Source: Flammeovirgaceae bacterium (lineage in GTDB: Bacteria > Bacteroidota > Bacteroidia > Cytophagales > Cyclobacteriaceae). From it: a stretch of 13,103 nt of DNA. A program made the translations under genes and the position numbers. Under the pieces are notes generated by a model, which had not been told where the DNA came from, searched no databases, and was given only the letters and a program-made list of their open reading frames with translations. The stretch spans positions 1-13,103 of the forward strand of contig CANGUI010000026.1 of assembly GCA_947457025.1 (NCBI GenBank), written 5' to 3'. The first letter of the stretch is position 1. Every line of letters starts with the position of its first letter. Shown here in pieces: positions 7,023-13,103 of the stretch.

Positions 7023-7745
7023 ATGAACCCAATGCCATCCGTGTGGATAGAAAGCAGCACACCCCGGCAACTACCACCCGAAACCGAGAAACACATCCGG
7101 ATTCCGGTCGGTCAAACCCTACTGGCAGCAAATCTCACGCTCCCCGCACGCGCAAACTCGCTGGTAATCTTTTCGCACGGTAGTGGGAGCAGTCGATTCA
7201 GCCCCAGAAACAACTTTGTTGCCAAGCACCTGCAAAAAATGAAAATGGGTACGTTGTTGGTTGACCTGCTTACCCCGGGGGAGGATTCCGTCTATGCTAA
7301 CCGATTCAACATTGACTTGCTTACCGATCGCCTGCTGAGCATTACGAAATGGGTAGCTACACACACAGATCTGAAAGGCATGCCTATTGGTTACTTTGGC
7401 GCGAGTACCGGTGCCGCTTCTGCCTTACGTGCGGCCATCCGGTTACCACAACGGATTGGCGCTATCGTCTCCCGCGGTGGAAGGCCTGATCTTGCCCAAC
7501 ACAAACTGGGTCAGGTAAAAGCGGCCACGCTGCTGATCGTGGGAGAGCTGGATTCTGATGTCTTGCGGCTGAATCAGCAGGCCTTTGAGGCGTTACATTG
7601 TATGAAAGAACTGCGGGTGATCGCCAATGCCACTCACCTGTTTGAAGAACCCGGAGCACTGGAAGAAGTAGCCCAATTAGCCGGCACCTGGTTTACAACT
7701 TTCTTGTCTCCTGCCGATCGGGGAATGGTGCAATCGCCAGAGTGA
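7023..7745 (+). CDS. Alpha/beta hydrolase, dienelactone-hydrolase-like
   Basis: The 240-residue protein has the full alpha/beta hydrolase order: oxyanion-region SHGSGSSRFSPRN (51-63), a nucleophile elbow GASTG (Ser128), an acid in GELDSD (Asp177 or Asp179) and the catalytic histidine in NATHLFEEPG (His205). The HGSGSSRxSPRN signature and the histidine followed by LFEEPG are typical of the stress-island group that is often fused to, or next to, a phosphoribosyltransferase, as in M. tuberculosis Rv0571c. Here the two are separate genes, 605 bp apart. There is no signal peptide, so it is cytoplasmic; the substrate is unknown. A second ATG three codons in is an alternative start. No own operator was found, so cotranscription with the upstream gene is likely. 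Confidence 0.88.
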   Translation: MNPMPSVWIESSTPRQLPPETEKHIRIPVGQTLLAANLTLPARANSLVIFSHGSGSSRFSPRNNFVAKHLQKMKMGTLLVDLLTPGEDSVYANRFNIDLLTDRLLSITKWVATHTDLKGMPIGYFGASTGAASALRAAIRLPQRIGAIVSRGGRPDLAQHKLGQVKAATLLIVGELDSDVLRLNQQAFEALHCMKELRVIANATHLFEEPGALEEVAQLAGTWFTTFLSPADRGMVQSPE

Positions 7746-8350
7746 ATGCCTACCTGAATGGGATGAGGCTGACCGTAATCCCAAAATAGTATCGGCAGTA
7801 ATGTGGCAATTCGCCCGATCGTAGCGCCACAGGATAAAGGCTCCTTCGAATTCATTTCCACTGATTTCAAGATGTTGCATAAGCTATTTTCTATACAGAG
7901 CCCGATTACGACCAGCTAAAAAATCAACCCGCCCCATGTAGCCATACAAGCGAAACTCAGGAATAATTTTCTCTGAAAAAGTATGCGCCTGTATCTATAC
8001 CCCGAACGGTACGTAAAAAGCACGGGTGTTTACAGTGTCCGCCTTGAGAATGTAGCCGGCCAATCGACAGTGTCAGTACGTTTCGTAGGGTGAGGTAAAC
8101 TACTTGAGCAAACAATAATCTGCTGCCAGGCTGACGGACGTCAGTGCAGCTGCATGCGGTGGTGGATAAATTCGCAACAGGTGGTTGAGATCAACGGTCT
8201 GAAACAGTTGACGGCGAGGTGAAGTGCCGCCTAAAGGCCAGATCACAGCAGATACCTTGGGGCCAATAACCAGAACCCATTCAAAAGTAGATTACAGCCC
8301 AGGGCGAATAAAATTGAAACTAGTAACAATACAAGAAAACGAAGAACACT
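7746..8350. other. 605 bp intergenic region holding a promoter and long leader
   Basis: The only supported elements are the operator and -7 element at 8131-8174. The left 385 bp contain short open frames on both strands without reliable identity. One (7983-8093, 36 codons) resembles a beta-strand sorting or immunoglobulin-like tail, but upstream frames are closed by stops. The region may include decayed genes between the hydrolase and phosphoribosyltransferase genes. Confidence 0.45.
8131..8174 (+). promoter_or_regulatory. Crp/Fnr-type operator plus -7 element for the second phosphoribosyltransferase gene
   Basis: CTGACggacGTCAG (8131-8144) is a perfect dyad. TAAATTCG (8167-8174) differs from TAnnTTTG at one fixed base and starts 29.5 bp from the dyad centre, as at the other genes. 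Predicted transcription starts near 8179, giving an unusually long leader of about 172 nt. Confidence 0.62.
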
Positions 8351-8986
8351 ATGATACGCGATCGGATACAAGCTGGGCATTTACTGACAGCCAGATTAAA
8401 GCACCTCACCTTTGAGAACGGTGTGGTTCTGGCAATTCCTCGAGGCGGTGTGCCCGTGGCAGCAGTCGTGGCAGGTGAATTGAATCTTCCGCTAGACTTG
8501 TTAATGTCTAAAAAAATCGGTCACCCGCTGAATGCTGAATTTGCTATTGGATCGGTGACCGTCAAAGACGTTATTCTGGATGAGAGCACAGCGGACTTCC
8601 CCCGTTCGTATGTAGACGCCGAAATTCGAAAAATACGCGATTCGCTTTCGAAACGATACGCATCCCTCACCAACGGAAAAACCCCTTTGACCTTACATGG
8701 TAGAGATGTTGTTATCATTGACGATGGTTTAGCAACAGGCAATACGATGCTGGCCTGCGTGAAGAGCGTAAGGCGGCAACATCCACATTCGGTCACTGTC
8801 GCGGTCCCGGTAGCCTCGCCGTTCGCATTAGAAAAAATCAGCGCCACGGCAGATCGCTTCATCTGTTTAGAAACCCCCGCACTCTTTCGAGCTGTTGGCG
8901 AATGCTATGAGGATTTTTCGGAGATATCCGATGAATCGGTACGCGAATTAATGACTGCCTCTCAATCACACCTGAAAAACGCCTGA
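8351..8986 (+). CDS. Phosphoribosyltransferase (canonical PRPP-binding motif)
   Basis: The 211-residue protein is a type I phosphoribosyltransferase. It begins MIRDRIQAGHLLTARL, like many stress-island members. It has the IPRGGVPVA loop (29-37), a KKIGHP segment (54-59) and an intact PRPP motif VVIIDDGLATGNTM (120-133). The family includes the N-terminal half of M. tuberculosis Rv0571c; its substrate is not established. An in-frame stop at 8324-8326 with no other start codon before 8351 fixes the ATG. In contrast to the first copy (785-1423), the catalytic loop is conserved, so this copy is probably enzymatically active. A long leader separates it from its predicted promoter. Confidence 0.92.
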   Translation: MIRDRIQAGHLLTARLKHLTFENGVVLAIPRGGVPVAAVVAGELNLPLDLLMSKKIGHPLNAEFAIGSVTVKDVILDESTADFPRSYVDAEIRKIRDSLSKRYASLTNGKTPLTLHGRDVVIIDDGLATGNTMLACVKSVRRQHPHSVTVAVPVASPFALEKISATADRFICLETPALFRAVGECYEDFSEISDESVRELMTASQSHLKNA

Positions 8987-9112
8987 GGTATACTGAAATT
9001 ACAATCAATCCCTCATCTGGCGGCTACGACTATTTTCAAGATACACATATCCCTCTACTGGTTTATCTCGCAAACTGCCAAAATGGACTACCCATTTCTC
9101 GGTCTCACACAA

Positions 9113-9853
9113 TTACGGCGCACCCGGCTTGCCTATTTCGCCTCTTGCCCTCCAGAAAACCACACGCTCCCGAATTTTGAAATCGTTCCGGAGTTCCTTC
9201 CGATGGAGCGGCTTTACCGGAAACCTCCGCATGATCCGGTCAATGGCGGGGTGAACATCATAGCGTATGTACGATGGATCATATATGTCGCCCTCCGCAC
9301 TGCCCGTCCATATCAGTCTTTGCAGCTGTCTGTCGTAAACATTGACCGTAATGGTACCCCGCACAAAATATCGATTGTACGTTGTAAGCCGCTCGTCCCA
9401 GCCGGGGGGATAGTATCCCCACCCGTACCAGGTGTAGTATCGGTAGTATGGATAATAGTACGGAAAGTAGTACGGGCTGTGGAAGTAATAGGGTGGATAC
9501 GGCCGGCTGCTGTAGGTAACGATCTTCTCCCGCTTTTCATTCAGCAGCACGAGCTGGAGGATCAGATCAGGCGAATCAACATCTACCAAGTAGCCCCGAT
9601 GACCCAGGCAGTGTGTAATGTAGTTCTTTGCATTGTTTCGAACGATGTCGTTATCATACGGTGTGCCTTCGAACTCTTTTTGCGGCAGCGCCACCCCACT
9701 ATCGGGTGCCCACGCAAAAGTTCTGTAGCTCGAGAAATCGATACGGCGATCCACATCAGAATAAATATCCTGATACGTGCCGCAACTGAAAGCCATGTAG
9801 GCAAATACAACGATGGTTAAAAGCCGGACGTAGGAAGTCATACTCTTTAGCAT
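9113..9853 (-). CDS. DUF4136-type lipoprotein with Tyr/Pro-rich insert
   Basis: The 246-residue protein has a hydrophobic signal segment ending in AFSCG (21-25), with Cys24 the likely lipidated residue. The following IYSDVDRRIDFSSYRTFAWAP (30-50) is the characteristic opening of DUF4136 proteins, common in Bacteroidota envelopes. A central stretch (about 113-150) is extremely rich in Tyr, Pro and Trp and probably forms an extended loop. The C-terminal part resumes beta structure (GTITVNVYDRQLQRLIWTGSAEGDI, in pieces at 166-190). The family function is unknown. An alternative ATG four codons in (9841) gives a shorter signal peptide. An operator-like dyad lies about 130 bp upstream, but without a -7 element at the expected spacing, so regulation is unclear. 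Confidence 0.82.
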   Translation of the reverse strand: MLKSMTSYVRLLTIVVFAYMAFSCGTYQDIYSDVDRRIDFSSYRTFAWAPDSGVALPQKEFEGTPYDNDIVRNNAKNYITHCLGHRGYLVDVDSPDLILQLVLLNEKREKIVTYSSRPYPPYYFHSPYYFPYYYPYYRYYTWYGWGYYPPGWDERLTTYNRYFVRGTITVNVYDRQLQRLIWTGSAEGDIYDPSYIRYDVHPAIDRIMRRFPVKPLHRKELRNDFKIRERVVFWRARGEIGKPGAP

Positions 9854-9978
9854 TTATGTTCTGCCGCAAATTTCTACTCATCGCAGTCAACCGCCAATGA
9901 CCGATCTGTGCGCCACCGGTGATTGTTATCCTGGGGCTGAGCCATTTTCGGTGACCGCCTGCATTTCCATCCAAAATC

Positions 9979-9992
9979 CTGATATTAATCAT
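9979..9992. promoter_or_regulatory. Orphan Crp/Fnr-type dyad
   Basis: CTGATattaATCAT matches the shared operator with one asymmetric outer base. Neither strand has a TAnnTTTG-like element at the 29.5-bp spacing found elsewhere. It lies between the DUF4136 lipoprotein gene (minus) and a doubtful small lipoprotein frame (plus). It could act at a distance, repress, or be fortuitous. Confidence 0.4.
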
Positions 9993-10003
9993 CGCTTTTA
10001 CAG

Positions 10004-10018
10004 GCCATGTGTCATGGC
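10004..10018. repeat. Short perfect inverted repeat next to the orphan dyad
   Basis: GCCATGtgtCATGGC is a perfect 6-bp stem with a 3-nt loop, 11 bp right of the dyad at 9979-9992. It could be a regulator site or a small RNA hairpin; no T tract follows on either strand. Confidence 0.35.
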
Positions 10019-10196
10019 TGAAAAATGAGACATCCCGTAATTTCGAATCTGATCAGGAAAAAATCGAGAAGGAAATGACAACGCCAGCAGGTGCTTTCAA
10101 TGCGGGGATTTGGGTGCCATTACATGCATCCGCACCATGCACTGTTGGGTTTGGACTAAGGATACTGCTTACCACTACTCCTATCTACGATCGCAT

Positions 10197-10442
10197 ATGA
10201 AAATCGGGTTGCTTTGCTTTGTGTTGCTGTGTTTATGTGAGTTGGGTTGCCGACCCAGCCGGCAATTGAAGACCATTTTGGAGGGGGGAACGACCCGCGA
10301 TACAAGCCACCCGGCGGTAACGAACAATCCCGTCTATCGGAAATGGTCTCATCCTGGACAAGGGTTATTAACAACCTGCTGCAAGTTGCGTCCAGAGGAC
10401 TGTGATCAGGGCGCTGCCTCGGCTGAATCTTGCAGCCACTGA
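10197..10442 (+). CDS. Possible small lipoprotein (uncertain)
   Basis: An 81-codon frame starts with MKIGLLCFVLLCLCELGC, a plausible lipoprotein signal peptide with a lipobox-like LGC at Cys18. The remainder is polar and Cys-containing, without a recognised domain. Its last 37 bp overlap the convergent end of the 10406-10891 gene. The signal peptide is the only evidence, so it may be a small gene, a truncated lipoprotein gene or chance. No matched promoter was found. Confidence 0.35.
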   Translation: MKIGLLCFVLLCLCELGCRPSRQLKTILEGGTTRDTSHPAVTNNPVYRKWSHPGQGLLTTCCKLRPEDCDQGAASAESCSH

Positions 10443-10891
10443 AGTAGCGGAAGGGCCCGACCGAATTCAATTTCCCAAACCAACAGCATAACATTTGCTG
10501 CACTTGCCAGCACGATCATCCCAACCAGGAAGAGGCGGAAGTTGTTTCGGCTGACGATGCCGGCCAGGGCAAGGAGCACCGGCGCGAGGGTGATCCAATT
10601 CGGATAAACCGGAAAAATCAGATGACCCGCAATGCCACAGATCAGGGTGAAGATGTGTCCCACGAGGAAGAGCAACCGCTGAGTTTCAGTGCGGTTGGCA
10701 ATCGCGGCCACTCCAAAAATGAGGTATCCATTTAACGGTAACAGCACTGCCAATCCGATGATCTCAAATCCCCACGGACCACCACCCTCCCGAATGGTTT
10801 TCAGCGTGAGCGGCAGAGACACAAGTAACGAGAGCCCGATTAGCATCCAGCCGGATAGTTTGAGTACGAGACCGACCTTCGGGTTTGTCAT
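10406..10891 (-). CDS. Small four-helix membrane protein, translationally coupled to ftsH
   Basis: The 161-residue protein consists of about four to five hydrophobic segments (about 11-29, 42-64, 73-92, 99-112 and 115-140), with a short charged C-terminus. I do not recognise a family. Its ATG (10891-10889) overlaps the TGA of ftsH (10890-10888), an overlap typical of coupled translation. It therefore probably works with, or is controlled alongside, this FtsH; a modulator or substrate-adaptor role is conceivable but unproven. Confidence 0.8.
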   Translation of the reverse strand: MTNPKVGLVLKLSGWMLIGLSLLVSLPLTLKTIREGGGPWGFEIIGLAVLLPLNGYLIFGVAAIANRTETQRLLFLVGHIFTLICGIAGHLIFPVYPNWITLAPVLLALAGIVSRNNFRLFLVGMIVLASAANVMLLVWEIEFGRALPLLQWLQDSAEAAP

Positions 10892-12831
10892 GCTTGCGTG
10901 TCGGGTTTCAGCGGTATTTCCGCCTCCACTTGGGGGCGGTGCCCCAATAGGTCTTCAAGTTCCTTCCGGAAGATTACCTCCTTTGAGAGTAATCGGCCGG
11001 CAAGGGTATCCAAAGCCGCGCGGTGACGGGCCAGAATTTCTTTGGCACGATCGTAGCACCCCTCCACCAGGGCGCGTACTTCCTGATCAATCAGGCGGGC
11101 GGTATCTTCACTATACGGTTTCTGAAATTCCGATCGGCCGGTGGAGTCAAGAAAACTCACGTTGCCAATCGTTTTGTTAAAACCAAAGTAAGCCACAACG
11201 GTGTAGGCATCGCGGGTAACTTTCTCCAGATCATCTACTGCTCCGGATGTGACCTCGCCGAACACTACTTCTTCCGCGGCCCGTCCGGCAAGAGCTGCGG
11301 TGATGCGTTGCGTAAACTGCCGCAGCGACCGCAACTGGCGCTCCTCGGGCAGGTACCAGGCAGCGCCAAGTGATTTCCCCCGCGGAATGATGGATACTTT
11401 CATCAGCGGATCAATGTCGGGCAACATCCAGCCCACCACTGCGTGCCCAGCTTCGTGAAAGGCAATGATCTTTTTTTCTGTGGGTGAGATGATTTTACTT
11501 TTCTTTTCTAAACCCGCTATGATTCGGTCGATGGCATCGATGAAGTCTTCCTTTTCTACCTGTCCTTTCTTTTTACGGGCTGCAATCAATGCGGCCTCAT
11601 TGCAGATATTGGAAATGTCAGCTCCGGAAAAGCCCGGCGTTTGGGCTGCGAGAAAGTCAACGTCTACGCCGGCCGCGCAGGTTAGCGGGCGCAGGTGTAC
11701 GCCGAAGATTGCCTTCCGCTCACTCTGATTGGGCAACTCCAGATAAATGTGCCGATCGAAACGGCCGGGTCGGAGCAAGGCCGGGTCGAGGATGTCCGCG
11801 CGGTTAGTAGCAGCCAGCACGATCACACCGCTGTTGGTACCGAAGCCATCCAGCTCGGTTAGCAATTGGTTGAGCGTGCTTTCCCGCTCATCATTTGCCC
11901 CGCTGTAGAGGGTATTGCGCCCGCGCGACCTGCCGACAGCATCAATCTCATCGATAAAAACAATGCAGGGAGCCCGTTCTTTTGCCTGCCGGAAAAGGTC
12001 GCGCACGCGCGACGCCCCCACGCCTACAAACATCTCAACAAACTCCGATCCAGAAAGGGTAAAAAATGGAACCTGGGCTTCACCCGCAACAGCCTTCGCC
12101 AGCAGCGTTTTGCCTGTGCCCGGCGGCCCAACAATGATTACTCCTTTCGGGATTTTGGCGCCAAGCCGCGTGTAGCGCTGCGGCTCCTTCAGAAAATCCA
12201 CAATCTCTTTCACTTCCTGCTTGGCTTCTTCCAACCCCGCCACATCTTGGAAGGTAACCGTACTCTTGTTGTCTTTATCGAGCAGACGCGCGGTTGTTCT
12301 TCCGAAGTTGAAAACTGACGACCCACCCATACCGCTTCCACCCAGCGCTAGCAGCCATCGCCCCGAGAGCAGGATGATCAGCATGAAAAACAACCACGGC
12401 AGCCACGTCGTAAAGTCACCCCGATTTTCATATTCTACTGCCACCTGGCGTGCCGGTGGCAGCCCACGCTGCGCTTCCTCTAATTTGCGCTCCAGCGATT
12501 CCACTGATCCGATTGTAAACCTATAATGCGGACCAGGCTGAATACCCTGACCCCAGCGCGGTGTCATGACAGCCCGAAACGCGGAGTCGTTGGCAAACTC
12601 CTTCTTGATGTAAACGGTGGCCATTTCCTGATTCTGAACCACCAGCTTTTCAACCGCGCCGCGGCTGAGCATCTCGGTTTGAAACCTCTGCCAGGAGATT
12701 ACGCGGCCAGCGGAAGCCGGGCGATAGAGAAAGTAGAAAAGAATCACGAAAAGCACCAGCAGGGTAATCCACCAGAAACCAATTTTGACTCTGGGGCGAT
12801 CTGGCTGCTTTTGTGCTGCTTTTTTTGACAT
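10888..12831 (-). CDS. ftsH: ATP-dependent zinc metalloprotease FtsH
   Basis: The 647-residue inner-membrane AAA+ protease degrades damaged membrane and regulatory proteins. Order of features: N-terminal membrane helix (about 17-37), periplasmic domain (about 40-138), second helix (about 143-163), Walker A GPPGTGKT (235-242), pore loop EMFVGVG (Phe268), Walker B VFIDEID (291-297), SRH arginines (Arg354, Arg357) and the zinc site HEAGH (His459, Glu460, His463) with third ligand Asp534 in [10 protein letters not shown]. All key residues are intact and the length is normal. Its location among stress genes and the shared operator suggest a condition-specific paralogue beside a housekeeping FtsH elsewhere; this is inference. 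It is the first gene of a two-gene unit. Confidence 0.97.
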   Translation of the reverse strand: MSKKAAQKQPDRPRVKIGFWWITLLVLFVILFYFLYRPASAGRVISWQRFQTEMLSRGAVEKLVVQNQEMATVYIKKEFANDSAFRAVMTPRWGQGIQPGPHYRFTIGSVESLERKLEEAQRGLPPARQVAVEYENRGDFTTWLPWLFFMLIILLSGRWLLALGGSGMGGSSVFNFGRTTARLLDKDNKSTVTFQDVAGLEEAKQEVKEIVDFLKEPQRYTRLGAKIPKGVIIVGPPGTGKTLLAKAVAGEAQVPFFTLSGSEFVEMFVGVGASRVRDLFRQAKERAPCIVFIDEIDAVGRSRGRNTLYSGANDERESTLNQLLTELDGFGTNSGVIVLAATNRADILDPALLRPGRFDRHIYLELPNQSERKAIFGVHLRPLTCAAGVDVDFLAAQTPGFSGADISNICNEAALIAARKKKGQVEKEDFIDAIDRIIAGLEKKSKIISPTEKKIIAFHEAGHAVVGWMLPDIDPLMKVSIIPRGKSLGAAWYLPEERQLRSLRQFTQRITAALAGRAAEEVVFGEVTSGAVDDLEKVTRDAYTVVAYFGFNKTIGNVSFLDSTGRSEFQKPYSEDTARLIDQEVRALVEGCYDRAKEILARHRAALDTLAGRLLSKEVIFRKELEDLLGHRPQVEAEIPLKPDTQA

Positions 12832-12885
12832 CCCTTTTTGTGGCGGCGGCCGGATGAATTAAATGCCGCCTGCCCAACCTTTGGC

Positions 12886-12929
12886 TAAAGATGGGCAAGA
12901 TGCCGATCGCTCACCATGATAAAAATCAT
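12886..12929 (-). promoter_or_regulatory. Crp/Fnr-type operator plus weak -7 element for ftsH
   Basis: In minus-strand sense ATGATttttATCAT (12929-12916) is a perfect dyad. At the shared 29.5-bp spacing lies CATCTTTA (12893-12886), matching TAnnTTTG at four of six fixed bases. The poor -7 element would make the promoter more dependent on the activator. The predicted start is near 12881, giving a leader of about 50 nt. Confidence 0.6.
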
Positions 12930-13103
12930 AAGACGTGAATAAACCTGTTCAGCCGGGGTCTGTCTTGGGCAACCAGCGCTGTATGCCGGTGGCCCGCGCC
13001 GCCGGGAAAAGGAAGTTTCAACGGAAAATGGACGCACAGGCATCAGACCTTCCTCTAGGTGTTGTATCAACAAAGTGCTGAGTCAAGAAAGAAGAAGACA
13101 ATA
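12930..13103. other. 174 bp at the right edge without a supported gene
   Basis: No gene start, operator or hairpin could be supported here. A 62-codon minus-strand frame (12885-13073) overlaps the ftsH promoter and has no recognisable features. Confidence 0.5.

Noticed and set aside
7677..7880. A 67-codon minus-strand frame beginning MQHLEISGNEFEG.
   Set aside because: It overlaps the 3' end of the hydrolase gene, has no promoter or family match, and its second half looks like the antisense of coding DNA.
7983..8093. A 36-codon frame whose end resembles the last strands of a type IX secretion sorting domain or an immunoglobulin-like domain.
   Set aside because: An in-frame stop precedes it at 7974-7976, and none of the three upstream plus frames shows a continuing domain. 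Too short to separate from chance.
8181..8200. TTGAGATCAA as a classical FNR site.
   Set aside because: The half-sites are only 2 bp apart instead of the needed spacing, and no promoter element is in register.
9083..9820. A long 245-codon plus-strand frame.
   Set aside because: It lies antisense to the DUF4136 lipoprotein gene, which has a signal peptide and family signature. The plus frame shows neither.
9919..9932. GTGATtgttATCCT as a second operator closer to the DUF4136 gene.
   Set aside because: One core base is wrong and the sequence at the expected -7 position bears no resemblance to TAnnTTTG.

Overview
The window comes from a bacterium, most likely a member of the Bacteroidota. Two observations support this. 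Several genes are preceded by the Bacteroidota-type -7 promoter element (TAnnTTTG), and there is a DUF4136-type outer-membrane lipoprotein of the kind common in that phylum. Base composition is roughly balanced and Shine-Dalgarno sequences are weak or absent, which also fits. Genus cannot be resolved from the sequence. No tRNA, rRNA, CRISPR array, insertion sequence or prophage gene was seen.

Layout, left to right. The beginning of a PAS-domain sensor protein runs off the left edge (minus strand). A non-coding stretch of about 500 bp follows. Then comes a minus-strand block: a phosphoribosyltransferase-fold protein with an altered PRPP loop, an adenosylcobalamin-dependent (class II) ribonucleotide reductase, and an Hsp20 small heat-shock protein. 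Across a divergent promoter region lies a plus-strand block: a YkuD-type L,D-transpeptidase, a secreted/membrane bactofilin-like beta-repeat protein, a dienelactone-hydrolase-like alpha/beta hydrolase and, after a 605 bp gap, a second phosphoribosyltransferase with a canonical PRPP loop. The right part holds a DUF4136 lipoprotein (minus), a doubtful small lipoprotein (plus), and a two-gene operon of FtsH and a four-helix membrane protein (minus) whose reading frames overlap by 4 bp.

The main result is a shared promoter design. A 14-bp dyad of the Crp/Fnr type, roughly ATGAY-N4-RTCAT, lies upstream of the first phosphoribosyltransferase, hsp20, the L,D-transpeptidase, the second phosphoribosyltransferase and ftsH. 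A half-degenerate copy precedes the bactofilin-like gene. In all six cases the dyad centre is exactly 29.5 bp from the first base of a -7-like element. This is the geometry of a class II Crp/Fnr-activated promoter (activator centred at -41.5). A further good dyad at 9979-9992 has no matching -7 element.

Gene content plus shared promoters suggest one stress or dormancy regulon: protein quality control (Hsp20, FtsH), oxygen-independent dNTP synthesis (class II reductase), cell-wall and envelope remodelling (L,D-transpeptidase, bactofilin-like protein, lipoprotein) and phosphoribosyltransferase plus hydrolase proteins of unknown substrate. The set resembles the Mycobacterium tuberculosis DosR hypoxia regulon (nrdZ, Rv0571c, hspX), but the control element here looks Crp/Fnr-like, not DosR-like. 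The regulator itself is not in the window. The inducing signal (low oxygen, nitric oxide or redox) is inference.
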